The position numbers and the translations under genes were made by a program. Of a DNA stretch of 64,000 nucleotides, positions 39,601 through 49,009 are shown one piece after another (position 1 is the stretch's first letter; every line of letters begins with the position of its first letter). The DNA comes from Sinorhizobium sp. RAC02 (lineage in GTDB: Bacteria; Pseudomonadota; Alphaproteobacteria; Rhizobiales; Rhizobiaceae), in the NCBI RefSeq assembly GCF_001713395.1, contig NZ_CP016450.1, positions 2,862,001 to 2,926,000 on the forward strand, read 5' to 3'. The notes under the pieces were generated by a model that worked only from the letters and a program-made list of their open reading frames with translations, was not told the DNA's origin and did not search any database.

Positions 39601-39606
39601 GGTTCA

Positions 39607-40800
39607 ATGACGGCGGCGCCCTTCGATATCCGGCCGAATTCCGCCGTGGATCTTTCCGATCCGGGCTTCGGCATCTATGTGCACTGGCCGTTCTGTGCCG
39701 CCAAATGCCCCTATTGCGACTTCAACAGCCATGTGCGCCATCAGCCGGTGGACCAGCCGCGCTTCGTACAGGCGTTTCTGAAGGAAATGGCGACGATGCG
39801 CCGCCTCACCGGCTCGCGCAGCGTCACCAGCATCTTCATGGGCGGCGGCACGCCCTCGCTGATGGCACCGGAGACGGTCGATGCGATCCTGAACGGTATT
39901 GCGCGCCACTGGCACGTGCCTGACGGCATCGAGATCACCATGGAGGCCAATCCGTCGAGCGTCGAGGCCGAGCGGTTTCGCGGTTATCGCGCGGCGGGCG
40001 TCAACCGCGTCTCGCTCGGCGTGCAGGCGCTGAACGACCGGGACCTGAAATTCCTCGGCCGGCTGCATGACGTCGCCGATGCCTTGAAGGCGATACGGCT
40101 GGCACGTGACATCTTTCCACGCATGTCCTTCGACCTGATCTATGCCCGCCCGAACCAGACGGTCGAAGAGTGGGATCGCGAGCTAAAAGAAGCCGTCTCC
40201 TACGCCGTCGACCATCTCTCGCTCTACCAGCTCACCATCGAGGAGGGCACGCCCTTCTATGGCCTGCACAAGGCGGGCAAGCTGATCGTGCCGGACGGCG
40301 AACACTCTGCCGTGCTCTATGAGGCGACGCAGGAGATTACCGAGCGCGAGGGCATGCCGGCCTACGAGGTCTCCAACCATGCCCGCCCTGGCTCCGAAAG
40401 CCGCCACAACCTCACCTACTGGCGCTATGGCGACTATGTCGGCATCGGCCCCGGCGCGCATGGCCGGTTGACGACCGGTGGCGCGAAGATCGCGACCGCC
40501 ACGGAACGGCGGCCGGAAGGCTGGCTTGAACTGGTTGAGGCAGAGGGCCACGGCATGGTCGAGCAAGAACTGCTGGAGCGCGAGGCGCAGTCGGACGAGT
40601 TGCTGCTGATGGGGCTGCGCCTCAAGGAGGGCATCGATCTCGTCCGCTGGCAGATGCTGTCTGGTCGCGACCTGGATCCGGATCGCGAACAGTTTCTTAT
40701 CGATCACGGCTTCATCGAGCGGCTCGGCAATTCGCGGCTGCGCTGTACACCGGCCGGCATGCTGATCCTCGACGCGGTCGTTGCCGATCTCGCCTGCTGA
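39607..40800 (+). CDS. hemW: HemW, radical-SAM heme chaperone
   Basis: 397 residues. Radical-SAM motif CAAKCPYCDFN (CxxxCxxC, about residue 30), TSIFMGGGTPSL and FDLIYARPNQTVEEW follow the coproporphyrinogen oxidase HemN superfamily, but the gene neighbourhood (rdgB-hemW) and length mark it as HemW, which lacks the HemN second SAM-binding region. HemW delivers heme to respiratory proteins. ATG at 39607 follows GAGG. Last gene of the operon; a convergent DMT gene starts 6 bases after the stop. Confidence 0.9.
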   Translation: MTAAPFDIRPNSAVDLSDPGFGIYVHWPFCAAKCPYCDFNSHVRHQPVDQPRFVQAFLKEMATMRRLTGSRSVTSIFMGGGTPSLMAPETVDAILNGIARHWHVPDGIEITMEANPSSVEAERFRGYRAAGVNRVSLGVQALNDRDLKFLGRLHDVADALKAIRLARDIFPRMSFDLIYARPNQTVEEWDRELKEAVSYAVDHLSLYQLTIEEGTPFYGLHKAGKLIVPDGEHSAVLYEATQEITEREGMPAYEVSNHARPGSESRHNLTYWRYGDYVGIGPGAHGRLTTGGAKIATATERRPEGWLELVEAEGHGMVEQELLEREAQSDELLLMGLRLKEGIDLVRWQMLSGRDLDPDREQFLIDHGFIERLGNSRLRCTPAGMLILDAVVADLAC

Positions 40801-40806
40801 GCCGCC

Positions 40807-41748
40807 TCAGCTCTTGGCGTCAGAGCCGATCGGCCGACGCTTCTCCAGAAACATCCGCACGAGCCGCCCGTCGATCGCTGCGAGCCCGACGGCGATCAGT
40901 GCCATGCCGGCAAAATGTTTTGGCGCCAGCATCTCGCCCAGCACCAGCGCGCCGAGCAGGATGGCGCTGACCGGAATGAGGAAGGTGACGAGCATCAGGT
41001 TCGTTGCCCCCGCTGTCGCAAGAATGCGGAAGAAGATGACATAGGCGAGTGCGGTGGCGAGGAAGGCGAGGCCGAAGAGCGCCGCCCAGGCTTCCGCCGA
41101 CGGCATGGCGAGTGTCCACGGCCGATCGACCACCAGGGCCACAGGCAGCATCAGCAGCGCCGACGTCGTCACCTGCCCTGCGGCCGGCAGCAGCGGCGGC
41201 AGGCCCATGCTGCGGAAGCGACGGCCGAAGATGCCGGCGATCGAATAGGAGACGGCGCCGCCGAGCACGGCGAGCTGCGCCAGCACGTTCGTGCCAAGAT
41301 CGGAGAGCACCGAGGGACCGATCATCAGCGCGACACCGGCAAAGCCGACGAGCACGCCGACCAACCTGCCTCCCGTCATCTTCTCGTCCTGCGTCAGCAG
41401 ATGGGCGGCGATCACGGCGAAGAGTGGCGTGGTCGCGTTGAGGATCGACGCGAGGCCGCTTGCAATATGCGTCTGCCCCCAGACGATCAGCGAAAAGGGG
41501 ATGATGTTGTTGAGCACCCCCATGCCGAGGAAAGCGAGCCAGACCTCCTTGCTGCGCGGAATGGCGTGGCCGGAGAGACGAACAATGGTCCAGAGGGCGA
41601 TGGCCGCCAGCGCCACGCGCGCCGCGACAATGGTGAGTGTCGGCAGCTCACGCACGAGGATGCCGTTGAACAGGAACGAGCCGCCCCAGAGGATCGACAA
41701 GGCGATGAGCAGGCCCCATTCGGTGGTGGTCATGTAGCGGTTCGCCAT
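40807..41748 (-). CDS. EamA/DMT-family transporter
   Basis: Inner-membrane exporter of 313 residues with ten predicted helices in two EamA repeats (SILWGGSFLFNGILVRELPT; LGVLVGFAGVALMIGP; AALFGLAFLATALAYVIFF). The best Shine-Dalgarno in the window, TAGGAGG, precedes its ATG. Substrate unknown; DMT members export amino acids or metabolites. It is divergent from a LysR gene, 137 bases away, a layout that often means that LysR regulates the transporter. Confidence 0.9.
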   Translation of the reverse strand: MANRYMTTTEWGLLIALSILWGGSFLFNGILVRELPTLTIVAARVALAAIALWTIVRLSGHAIPRSKEVWLAFLGMGVLNNIIPFSLIVWGQTHIASGLASILNATTPLFAVIAAHLLTQDEKMTGGRLVGVLVGFAGVALMIGPSVLSDLGTNVLAQLAVLGGAVSYSIAGIFGRRFRSMGLPPLLPAAGQVTTSALLMLPVALVVDRPWTLAMPSAEAWAALFGLAFLATALAYVIFFRILATAGATNLMLVTFLIPVSAILLGALVLGEMLAPKHFAGMALIAVGLAAIDGRLVRMFLEKRRPIGSDAKS

Positions 41749-41885
41749 AACGGCCTCCTAAGCGATTTTTTCTAAATCAAGCGGGATATCCGAGTGTCAA
41801 AACCCGGCGTTGGCGCTATAATTCGCCGTCTTTTCGCTTCGCACAAACGATCATATTTCGGGGAAACAGCGAGGAAAACTAAATC

Positions 41886-42779
41886 ATGAGCAACCGCCTT
41901 CCTTCCCTGTCCGGCCTGCGCGCCTTCGAGGCGACGGCGCGCCATTTGAGCGTCACGCTCGCTGCCGGCGAACTCAACGTCACGCCCGGTGCGGTGAGCC
42001 TGCAGATCCGCGACCTGGAGCAGGCGCTTGGCGTGCGCCTGTTCGACCGGCTACCGCGCCAGCTCAGGCTGAAGGAGGATGGTGAGGGCTATTTCAAGGC
42101 CATGCGTTCGGCCTTCCGGCTGATGCGGGAGGCGACGGACGAGTTGCTGGCCCGTGCCCGGCCGGCGCCGCTCTCGATCAGCTGCACGCCGACCTTCGCG
42201 GCGCAATGGCTCGTGCCGCGACTGCCGAATTTCGAGGAGCGCATGCCTGGCGTCGACATCCGGATCAGTGCCTCGAACCGCCTGGTCGATTTCGTGCGGG
42301 ACGGCGTCGATATTGCGATCCGCCATGGCTTCGGCCGCTACCAGGGCCTCGTCAGTGAGCGCCTGCTTGACGACGATCTCGTGCCCGTCATCGCGCCGGC
42401 ATTGCGCGAGACCAGGCCGCTCGACACGCCGGACGATCTCGTGAACCATGTCCTGATCCACGACGTGCACCGGCAGGACTGGCGGCTCTGGCTGGAGGCG
42501 ATGGGCGTGACCGAGATCGACGCCATGCGCGGGCCTGTGTTCAACGACAGCAACGGCGCAATCGAGGCGGTGAAGGCGGGCGATGGGGTCGGGCTGGTAC
42601 GGCTGTCGCTGGTGGCGCGTGAAATTCAGGAACGCCGGCTCGTGGCACCATTTTCACGCGGCGTCTCGACGGGTCTTGCCTATTACATCGTCTACCCGCC
42701 AGGTGCGCTTGACCGGCCGGCGGTCACGGCGCTGCGGCAATGGCTGACGGACGAGGCCCGCGCCGTGCGCGGAAGCTGA
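41886..42779 (+). CDS. LysR-family transcriptional regulator, GcvA-like
   Basis: 297 residues. N-terminal winged HTH (PSLSGLRAFEATARHLSVTL, TPGAVSLQIRDLEQALGVRL) and C-terminal substrate-binding domain (LSISCTPTFAAQWLVPRLPN, DIAIRHGFGRYQGLVSERLL). The GcvA subgroup regulates amino-acid and beta-lactamase genes; target here is probably the divergent EamA gene. The ATG lies close to a GAGGAAAA stretch. The 137-base shared promoter region contains AT-rich segments but no palindrome I could define. Confidence 0.92.
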   Translation: MSNRLPSLSGLRAFEATARHLSVTLAAGELNVTPGAVSLQIRDLEQALGVRLFDRLPRQLRLKEDGEGYFKAMRSAFRLMREATDELLARARPAPLSISCTPTFAAQWLVPRLPNFEERMPGVDIRISASNRLVDFVRDGVDIAIRHGFGRYQGLVSERLLDDDLVPVIAPALRETRPLDTPDDLVNHVLIHDVHRQDWRLWLEAMGVTEIDAMRGPVFNDSNGAIEAVKAGDGVGLVRLSLVAREIQERRLVAPFSRGVSTGLAYYIVYPPGALDRPAVTALRQWLTDEARAVRGS

Positions 42780-42798
42780 CCGAGGACAGGAAGTCGGC

Positions 42799-43299
42799 TC
42801 AATCCGGAAAGTCTTCCATCCGCTGCATGTAGGTCTGGAACCCCGCCCGGGAATAAACCGCCTGCGCCTTCGGATGATCATTCGTGTCGGTGTGAAGCCA
42901 GATGCGCCGTGTCCCCGCGCGCCAGACCGCGTTCAGGGCATTTGCGAGCAGGAAAGGCCCGAGCCGTCGGCCATAGGCCGCCGGAACCAGGCCGAAATGC
43001 GTAAGCTCGATATCCTCGGCCTCGGCGGCGTCGAATTCACAAAGGCCGACCGGCTGCCCCTCCTCTCTCAGGATGAAGGTGCGCGTGGATGGGGCTGACA
43101 GGAACTGCGCGACCTCCTCCGCCGGCATGCGAAGACGCAGGTCCCAGGTGAGCGGCTCGCCGATGGTGCGATAGAGCGACAGATAGTCTTCCACCGACGG
43201 ATGCTCGGCACGGATTTCCAGATTGGCGGAGGGCGCCGGGTGAACCGCCGCACTCGACGGCTGCGTACACAATTCCATGTAGGTGACGAGGAGATTCAT
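42799..43299 (-). CDS. GNAT-family N-acetyltransferase
   Basis: 166 residues with an atypical N-terminal 25 (MNLLVTYMELCTQPSSAAVH) followed by a GNAT fold: LTWDLRLRMPAEEVAQFL, IELTHFGLVPAAYGRRLGPF (acetyl-CoA motif A, with the expected R/GxxG/A replaced by YGRRLGPF) and VYSRAGFQTYMQRM at the end. Substrate unknown. The gene is convergent with the LysR gene (20 bases) and 91 bases downstream of dnaA; an alternative start at 43278 (MELCTQP) is possible. Confidence 0.85.
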   Translation of the reverse strand: MNLLVTYMELCTQPSSAAVHPAPSANLEIRAEHPSVEDYLSLYRTIGEPLTWDLRLRMPAEEVAQFLSAPSTRTFILREEGQPVGLCEFDAAEAEDIELTHFGLVPAAYGRRLGPFLLANALNAVWRAGTRRIWLHTDTNDHPKAQAVYSRAGFQTYMQRMEDFPD

Positions 43300-43390
43300 G
43301 CCGCGGCCTCATGTGCCTGCCAAAAGCAGAACGCTGTGCCCGTCCTAAGACCGTGCACAGCGTTCATGCATCCTATGGCGATCGAAGCGC

Positions 43391-44962
43391 CTATTCGTTG
43401 ATCAGGCGCTTCAGCAGCTCGATCTCGTGGCTGAGCTTGGTGTCGCCCGAGATCAGGTCCTCGATCTTGCGCACGGCGTGCAGCACGGTCGTGTGATCGC
43501 GTCCGCCGAAGCGGCGGCCGATTTCCGGGAAGGAACGCGGCGTCAGCGTCTTCGACAGATACATGGCGATCTGGCGCGGCTTGACGATGACGCGCGTGCG
43601 GCGGTTCGAGACCAGCTCCTGGCGCGACACGTTGTAATGTTTCGCAACGACGCGCTGGATGTCCTCGATGCGCACGCGGCGCGGCTCGCCGGCGGCGACG
43701 AGATGGCCGAGCAGTTCATCGACGCGCTCGATCGTCAGGTTCGGCTCGAAGGAGCGACGGAAGAGCAGCTGGTTGAAGGCGCCTTCCAGTTCGCGGCCGC
43801 TCGCCGTGATGTTGCGGGCAACATGGCTCAGGATCTCGGGCGAGATATCGAGCGAATGGTCTTCCTGCTGGGCAACCGCGAGGCGGCGCTTGAGGATTTC
43901 CAGGCGCATCTCGTAGTCCGGCGCTTCCATCTCGATGGCGACGCCGCCCTGGAGGCGGGAGCGCACACGTGGATCAAGCGATTCCAGCTCCCACGGCGCA
44001 CGGTCGGCGGCGACCACGACCTGCTTGGCGGAATCGAGCAGCATGTTGAGCAGATGGCAGAACTCGTTCTGGATCGAGTTGCCCTGCAGGAACTGCATGT
44101 CGTCGATGATCAGGAGATCGATGTTGCGCAGCGTCTCCTTGAGGGAGAGCGCATCATTGTCGCGGATCGCGGTTGCGAAACGCCACATGAAATATTCGGC
44201 CGTCAGATAGACGACGCGCGGGTTGCGGGCGCTCGAAAGAGCCCCGAGCGCGATCGCTTGCAGAAGGTGCGTCTTGCCGAGGCCGACATTTGAATGGACG
44301 AACAGCGGGTTGAAGCGCACGGCGCCGGCGCCGGCTTCCGCAATGGTGCGGGCCGCGGCAAGGGCCACGCGGTTCGACGTGCCTTCGACGAAGGCATCGA
44401 ACGTGTAACGCTGGTCGAGCGGCGAGCCGAAGAGCGGACCGGAATGCTGGACGCGCGGCTGGGCCGAGGCCGTGACCGATGCGATGGCGGTTGCCACCGG
44501 CTGCGGGCCACCGGCCGAACGGCGCGGCTGGGCCTGCGGAGCGGGCTGCTCGACAATGGCCTCATCGACAGAGCCCGGACGAATGCCGCGGGTCGCGGTG
44601 CGCACCAGGATTTCCACCTTGAGGATTTCCGCATCCTCCTGCTGGAACAGGTTGGTGATGAGATCGAGATAACGGTTGTTGATCCAGGACTTCAGGAACG
44701 TCGTGGGCACCGAAAGGCGCACGAGGCTCTTGGAAACCGAATGAAGCTTCAGCCGACCGAACCAGCTCGCGAAGACGTCTGGGCCGACCTGCGCCTTCAG
44801 GCGCGCACTGACCCGTTCGAAAATCGCGTCTTGTTTCATATCGGATGGTACCCCCGCCGCCATCTGCACTCCTTCTGGCGGGAGTGCCTTCAGTGCATTT
44901 TCCCCGTTCGTGAATGCACCAGCCTTTGTGGCCGTATTCATCTGCATCTTGCCGCCTTTCAT
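43391..44962 (-). CDS. dnaA: Chromosomal replication initiator DnaA
   Basis: 523 residues from the ATG at 44960-44962 (start uncertain: ATGs at 44941 and 44947 and the start at [15 protein letters not shown] are alternatives). Domain [19 protein letters not shown], domain III with Walker [15 protein letters not shown] (about 215) and Walker [14 protein letters not shown], the arginine-finger region [11 protein letters not shown], and domain IV with the DnaA-box-binding signature [16 protein letters not shown] 15-residue extension upstream is not used. In Rhizobiaceae oriC lies by hemE, not here; this gene is regulated separately, with a candidate promoter and GANTC cluster upstream. Confidence 0.95.
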   Translation of the reverse strand: MKGGKMQMNTATKAGAFTNGENALKALPPEGVQMAAGVPSDMKQDAIFERVSARLKAQVGPDVFASWFGRLKLHSVSKSLVRLSVPTTFLKSWINNRYLDLITNLFQQEDAEILKVEILVRTATRGIRPGSVDEAIVEQPAPQAQPRRSAGGPQPVATAIASVTASAQPRVQHSGPLFGSPLDQRYTFDAFVEGTSNRVALAAARTIAEAGAGAVRFNPLFVHSNVGLGKTHLLQAIALGALSSARNPRVVYLTAEYFMWRFATAIRDNDALSLKETLRNIDLLIIDDMQFLQGNSIQNEFCHLLNMLLDSAKQVVVAADRAPWELESLDPRVRSRLQGGVAIEMEAPDYEMRLEILKRRLAVAQQEDHSLDISPEILSHVARNITASGRELEGAFNQLLFRRSFEPNLTIERVDELLGHLVAAGEPRRVRIEDIQRVVAKHYNVSRQELVSNRRTRVIVKPRQIAMYLSKTLTPRSFPEIGRRFGGRDHTTVLHAVRKIEDLISGDTKLSHEIELLKRLINE

Positions 44963-45478
44963 GCTTCCTTCGCCACGTCGGCATTCCTGCCGGCGCCTTT
45001 CATGTTTGCCATCTCCCGGCCGTGCCGAGCCATCGCCCGGTCCGGAATCTGGTGCCCCGATCACGTTGGCCCCCTACATCCAACGCAATCCTGTTTGCCA
45101 AACACATTTCGGTGCAGCACGGCCCGGTGTCATACCCGGTCGCACAGTCCCGTCTGTGATCCCTGCCGTCCGCTCCCTCGTCGAGCGCCCGGCAAGTCTT
45201 GCCCTCAATCATCCGGCCGTCCTCACGGCCGCAACCAAAAATCACAAATGCTCTCGCCAGAATGCCAGAAGGCATCTGGGGCAAGCATTGCCGGTTTGAT
45301 GATTTTACGAAGCGGAGCCGCTCCGTTACAAGGGACAAAACAATCACCGCTGCCTCGAAAGACAGTCTTGTCGGCGATCATTTTAAGGCTGTGTCCGCGC
45401 CCCCTGTGGAAAGCATTTAGGCAGGATCATGCCCCAAGATCAATCGCGAATTTTACGCAAAATTAAGGGCCGGGCGTT

Positions 45479-45538
45479 GACTCGCAAGGTGCTTCCTGAC
45501 TCGGAATCAGGCCCCCGCAGGAGAATCTGTTAGGAATC
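45479..45538. promoter_or_regulatory. Cluster of five GANTC sites upstream of dnaA
   Basis: GACTC at 45479-45483 and 45498-45502, GAATC at 45504-45508, 45523-45527 and 45534-45538: five sites in 60 bases, with a sixth at 45602-45606 inside the spacer of the candidate promoter. GANTC is the target of the cell-cycle adenine methyltransferase CcrM of alphaproteobacteria, and in Caulobacter methylation of such sites controls dnaA transcription (established). Confidence 0.6.
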
Positions 45539-45590
45539 AATGGCTTTGTTTTCGGGTGGGTTTCGGAACGCCCGGAAAACGAAAAAAATA

Positions 45591-45619
45591 AAAATTCGCT
45601 TGACTCAAATTGCCGTCAA
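45591..45619 (-). promoter_or_regulatory. Candidate sigma-70 promoter of dnaA
   Basis: On the minus strand TTGACG (45619-45614) is followed after 17 bases by AATTTT (45596-45591). The spacer contains one GACTC methylation site. The spacing is ideal, but the -10 match is weak, so this is a candidate only. Confidence 0.3.
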
Positions 45620-45751
45620 ACTCCCGTAACGAAAGGTCACCAGAACGGGATAACCTCCGGCAACTAACTGAATTTAAAGGATTTTTCTCGTCACGCTTTT
45701 GACACGATCGAGCCTTGCACATTAACCATAGCAGGGTCGAAAAAACAAAGA

Positions 45752-45777
45752 AAAGCCCGGTGCAAGCACCGGGCTTT
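45752..45777 (-). terminator. Terminator of rpsT
   Basis: AAAGCCCGGTGC and its perfect complement GCACCGGGCTTT with a 2-base gap, 35 bases past the rpsT stop. On the minus strand it is followed by TCTTTGTTTTTT; on the plus strand by TTC. A strong intrinsic terminator. Confidence 0.9.
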
Positions 45778-45812
45778 TTCTAATATTGCATAGCTCGATG
45801 GGTCTGATCAGA

Positions 45813-46079
45813 TCAGGCCGTCATCGTCTTAACGCGGTTCGCCAGGCGCGAGACCTTGCGGGACGCTGTATTGGAATGGAGCACACCGCGGGTGGCAGCG
45901 CGCATCAGTTCCGGCTGGGCAGCCTTCAGAGCGGCCGCGGCCTGCGTCTGGTCGCCAGAGGCGATGGCCTCTTCGACCTTGCGGATGAAGTTGCGGACGC
46001 GCGAGCGGCGCGACTTGTTGACTGCGGTACGCGCGGCGATCTTGCGGGTCGCCTTCTTTGCCGAGGTTGTATTGGCCAT
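45813..46079 (-). CDS. rpsT: 30S ribosomal protein S20
   Basis: 88 residues, 25 percent Lys and Arg; opens [20 protein letters not shown] and has [20 protein letters not shown], characteristic of S20, which binds 16S rRNA. Directly upstream of the dnaA leader; a strong terminator follows. It has about 200 bases of upstream sequence before the enoyl-CoA hydratase gene, which should contain its promoter; I could not single out convincing -35 and -10 boxes. Confidence 0.97.
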   Translation of the reverse strand: MANTTSAKKATRKIAARTAVNKSRRSRVRNFIRKVEEAIASGDQTQAAAALKAAQPELMRAATRGVLHSNTASRKVSRLANRVKTMTA

Positions 46080-46280
46080 GTATGCCTCTCTTCAGAAATC
46101 TGACACAAACTCCACCCTCGCCGTGCCGGGTCACTGCGACCTGTCATCAAAGCAATTCGGGAGCAATATCGGAAAACCTCAGAATTCGGCTTTCCAAACT
46201 GTGGGCGGCGTATAGCTGGAAACCGCGGGGTCGTCAACGCGGATTCTGCAAGAAACGCCGCCCGGCTGCCTCGAAGACTC

Positions 46281-47054
46281 TCAGCGGTGGCGGAAGGCGG
46301 GCTTGCGCTTCTCGATGAAGGCCGCCATGCCCTCCTTCTGGTCCTCGGTCGCAAACAGGGCGTGGAACAGCCGGCGCTCGGCCCGCATGCCTTCCGACAA
46401 CACGGTCTCATACGCGCGCCCAACGGCCTCCTTGGCCATCATGGCGGCGGTGAGCGAGAAGCCGGCGATCTTCTCCGCGGCGGCCAGCGTCTCGTCGAGC
46501 AGCGTCTCAGGCGCCACCACGCGGGCCACGAGACCGGAGCGCTCGGCTTCCGCCGCGTCCATCAGCCGGCCCGTCAGGCAAAGATCCATCGCCTTCGACT
46601 TGCCGATCGCGCGCGTCAGCCGCTGCGTGCCGCCCATGCCGGGAATGACGCCGAGCGTGATTTCCGGCTGGCCGAATTTCGCAGTCTCGGACGCGATGAT
46701 GAAATCGCACATCATGGCGAGTTCGCAGCCGCCACCCAGCGCAAAACCGCTGACGGCGGCGATCATCGGCTTGCGGCAGCCCGCCACGTCGTCCCAGCCG
46801 GCGGCGAGGTCCTCCAGCATGGCCTGCGCAAAGCCGAAGGGCTGCATCTCCTTGATGTCGGCCCCGGCGGCAAACGCCTTTTCCGAACCGGTGATGACGA
46901 TGGCGCCGATGCCGGCGTCGGCCTCGAAGCCGGCAAGCACGCCCTTCAATTCTTCCAGCAGCTGGCGGTTCAGCGCGTTCAGCGCCTGTGGCCGGTTCAG
47001 CGTGATGAGACCGACGCGTCCGCGCGTCTCCACCAGCAGGGTTTCATAGGTCAT
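46281..47054 (-). CDS. Enoyl-CoA hydratase/isomerase family protein
   Basis: 257 residues of the crotonase fold: [17 protein letters not shown] (oxyanion region 1), [17 protein letters not shown] (region 2) and [20 protein letters not shown] with catalytic Glu. The two catalytic glutamates of classical short-chain enoyl-CoA hydratase are present (CELAMM, QPEITLG), so hydration of trans-2-enoyl-CoA in fatty-acid oxidation is the likely reaction. ATG at 47052-47054 with GAGGAGAG upstream. Its neighbours mutM and rpsT are not fatty-acid genes, so pathway is not given by context. Confidence 0.93.
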   Translation of the reverse strand: MTYETLLVETRGRVGLITLNRPQALNALNRQLLEELKGVLAGFEADAGIGAIVITGSEKAFAAGADIKEMQPFGFAQAMLEDLAAGWDDVAGCRKPMIAAVSGFALGGGCELAMMCDFIIASETAKFGQPEITLGVIPGMGGTQRLTRAIGKSKAMDLCLTGRLMDAAEAERSGLVARVVAPETLLDETLAAAEKIAGFSLTAAMMAKEAVGRAYETVLSEGMRAERRLFHALFATEDQKEGMAAFIEKRKPAFRHR

Positions 47055-47102
47055 GTCTCTCTCCTCAGTTTTGCCGGGCAATGCGCACTTTCCGGCATCG
47101 TT

Positions 47103-47996
47103 CTACGTCTGGCAGGCAGCACAGTAAAAGGTCGACCGGCCGCTCTGCACGATGCGGCCGATCGTGCCCGTGCAGCCGGGCGTGCGGCAAGGCTGCTTTT
47201 CGCGGTCATAGGCGGAAAAGGAATGCTGGAAGTAGCCGAGCGATCCGTCGGCGCGGATATGGTCGCGCAAGGTCGAGCCGCCGGCCTCGATGGCATCGGC
47301 AATCACCTCGCGGATCGACTGCGTCAGGGCCACCAGCTCCTTCTTCGGCTTGCCCGTCGCCGTCACCAGCGAGCCGGCCAGCCGCTCCGGCGACAGGTGC
47401 GACCGCCACAGCGCCTCGCAGACATAGATATTGCCGAGGCCGGCAATGTTCTTCTGGTCGAGCAGCGCGGCCTTCAGCGGCGTCTGGCGCCCGCGGAACT
47501 TTGCCGCGATGTAATCGGCATCGAGCGTGTTGCCGGTTGGCTCGGCGCCGAGATCGCGGAAGAAGGCGTGGCCGGCGAGATCCTCGCGGCGGGCGAGATC
47601 CATGAAACCGAAACGACGTGGATCGTTGTAGACGACGCGGCGCTCACCGTCCGGTGTCTCCAGATGGAAGACGACGTGATCGTGGCGCTGGTCCTTGCTG
47701 CGCGGCATCTGGAAATCACCGGGGGTCTCGGCGGGAACCTCGTTCCCCTCGACCCTGAACGAACCGGACATGCCGAGATGGGCGATCACCACGTCGCCGC
47801 CTTCGAGGTCGATCAGCAAGTACTTGGCGCGCCGGCCGAGCGAGACCACATGGCGGCCTTCTAGCGCTTCGGAAAAGGCCGGCGGGAAGGGAAAGCGCAG
47901 ATCCGGGCGGCGCAGTTCCGCGCGACGGATCCGTGACCCTTCCATGACGGGGGCGAGGCCACGCTTCACCGTTTCCACTTCCGGCAATTCCGGCAT
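47103..47996 (-). CDS. mutM: Formamidopyrimidine-DNA glycosylase (Fpg)
   Basis: 297 residues. The catalytic N-terminus [13 protein letters not shown] is intact (Pro nucleophile after Met removal), with the conserved Lys in [10 protein letters not shown] and a C-terminal zinc finger: [10 protein letters not shown] then [10 protein letters not shown] (four cysteines). Removes 8-oxoguanine and ring-opened purines. Convergent/divergent layout: it starts about 200 bases from ubiE with transcription away from it. The mutM-ubiE-ubiB-coaBC order is widespread in Rhizobiales. Confidence 0.97.
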   Translation of the reverse strand: MPELPEVETVKRGLAPVMEGSRIRRAELRRPDLRFPFPPAFSEALEGRHVVSLGRRAKYLLIDLEGGDVVIAHLGMSGSFRVEGNEVPAETPGDFQMPRSKDQRHDHVVFHLETPDGERRVVYNDPRRFGFMDLARREDLAGHAFFRDLGAEPTGNTLDADYIAAKFRGRQTPLKAALLDQKNIAGLGNIYVCEALWRSHLSPERLAGSLVTATGKPKKELVALTQSIREVIADAIEAGGSTLRDHIRADGSLGYFQHSFSAYDREKQPCRTPGCTGTIGRIVQSGRSTFYCAACQT

Positions 47997-48195
47997 GTTC
48001 CACTCCTTGAAGTCGCTTTAACCTTGGGCGCATTTGCCGCGGCCGGGCATTTCCCTCCCGGCAATCTATGTCCTATATACGCGAGCGTATCGACACGCGA
48101 ATGCCGGGTTCGGTGCTCAGATAGCGCGGCCAATGCCAATTCGCTATGGTCTTTGCGGCAATTCGGCTGCGACAGACCGGCCCATGGAGACGATG

Positions 48196-48972
48196 ATGAC
48201 GGAACAGCGCACATCCGCGGACGGCGGCATGGAAACCTCCTACGGCTTTCGCCAGGTGGCCGAGGGCGAAAAGCAGGCGCTCGTCAACGACGTCTTCCAC
48301 AAGGTCGCCAAGCGCTACGACATCATGAACGACGTCATGTCCGCCGGCCTGCACCGGGCCTGGAAGGACGCGATGATCGCCAGCCTCAACCCGCGCAAGG
48401 ATCCGTCCTACAAGGTGCTGGACGTCGCCGGCGGCACCGGCGACATCGCCTTCCGCATCGTGGAGGCCTCCGACCGCCTGGCGCACGCCACCGTGCTCGA
48501 CATCAATGGCTCGATGCTCGGTGTCGGCGCCGACCGCGCCGCCAAGAAAGGCCTTACGGCCAATCTCGATTTCGTCGAGGCCAATGCGGAGGAACTGCCC
48601 TTCGAAAACGGCACGTTCGACGCCTATACGATCGCGTTCGGCATCCGCAACGTGCCGCGCATTGACGTGGCCCTGTCGGAAGCCTACCGCGTGCTGAAGC
48701 GCGGCGGCCGGCTGCTCGTGCTGGAGTTCTCCGAAGTGGAGATGCCGCTGCTCGACAAGTTTTACGAAACCTGGTCGTTCAAGGCGATCCCGCAATTCGG
48801 CAAGATGATCACCGGCGAAGCGGAGCCCTATCAGTATCTCGTGGAATCGATCCGCAAGTTCCCGAACCAGCAGGATTTTGCCGCGATGATCCGCACGGCC
48901 GGCTTCTCGCGCGTCAACTTCACCAATTACACAGGCGGCATCGCGGCCTTGCATTCGGGCTGGAAGCTCTGA
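48196..48972 (+). CDS. ubiE: Ubiquinone/menaquinone biosynthesis C-methyltransferase
   Basis: 258 residues; SAM-binding motif [18 protein letters not shown] near residue 75, ubiE signature [17 protein letters not shown] and [19 protein letters not shown] (motif III). Methylates the ring of 2-polyprenyl-6-methoxy-benzoquinone in ubiquinone synthesis. Start at 48196 chosen because GGAG lies 6 bases upstream and because the N-terminus [14 protein letters not shown] matches rhizobial UbiE as I recall; the open frame continues back to 48034. ubiB follows 38 bases later. Confidence 0.95.
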   Translation: MTEQRTSADGGMETSYGFRQVAEGEKQALVNDVFHKVAKRYDIMNDVMSAGLHRAWKDAMIASLNPRKDPSYKVLDVAGGTGDIAFRIVEASDRLAHATVLDINGSMLGVGADRAAKKGLTANLDFVEANAEELPFENGTFDAYTIAFGIRNVPRIDVALSEAYRVLKRGGRLLVLEFSEVEMPLLDKFYETWSFKAIPQFGKMITGEAEPYQYLVESIRKFPNQQDFAAMIRTAGFSRVNFTNYTGGIAALHSGWKL

Positions 48973-49009
48973 GCATGGCCGTTCCCCCTCGCATGGATAA
49001 TCGTCCCGC

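Larger units (their letters stand above)
44963..45812. other. 850-bp dnaA-rpsT intergenic region
   Basis: Contains no convincing gene; open frames here are shadows of composition. From right to left it holds the rpsT terminator (45752-45777), an AT-rich segment, a candidate dnaA promoter (45591-45619) and, within and just past it, six GANTC sites (45479-45606). The remaining ~510 bases between the GANTC cluster and the dnaA start would form a long 5' leader. One near-DnaA-box, TGTGGAAAG at 45405-45413, matches 7 of 9 positions. Confidence 0.8.

Noticed and set aside
44963..45812. dnaA-rpsT gap as the chromosomal origin of replication
   Set aside because: Only one near DnaA box (TGTGGAAAG, 7 of 9) was found and no AT-rich 13-mer-type array; in Rhizobiaceae oriC is near hemE, which is not here.
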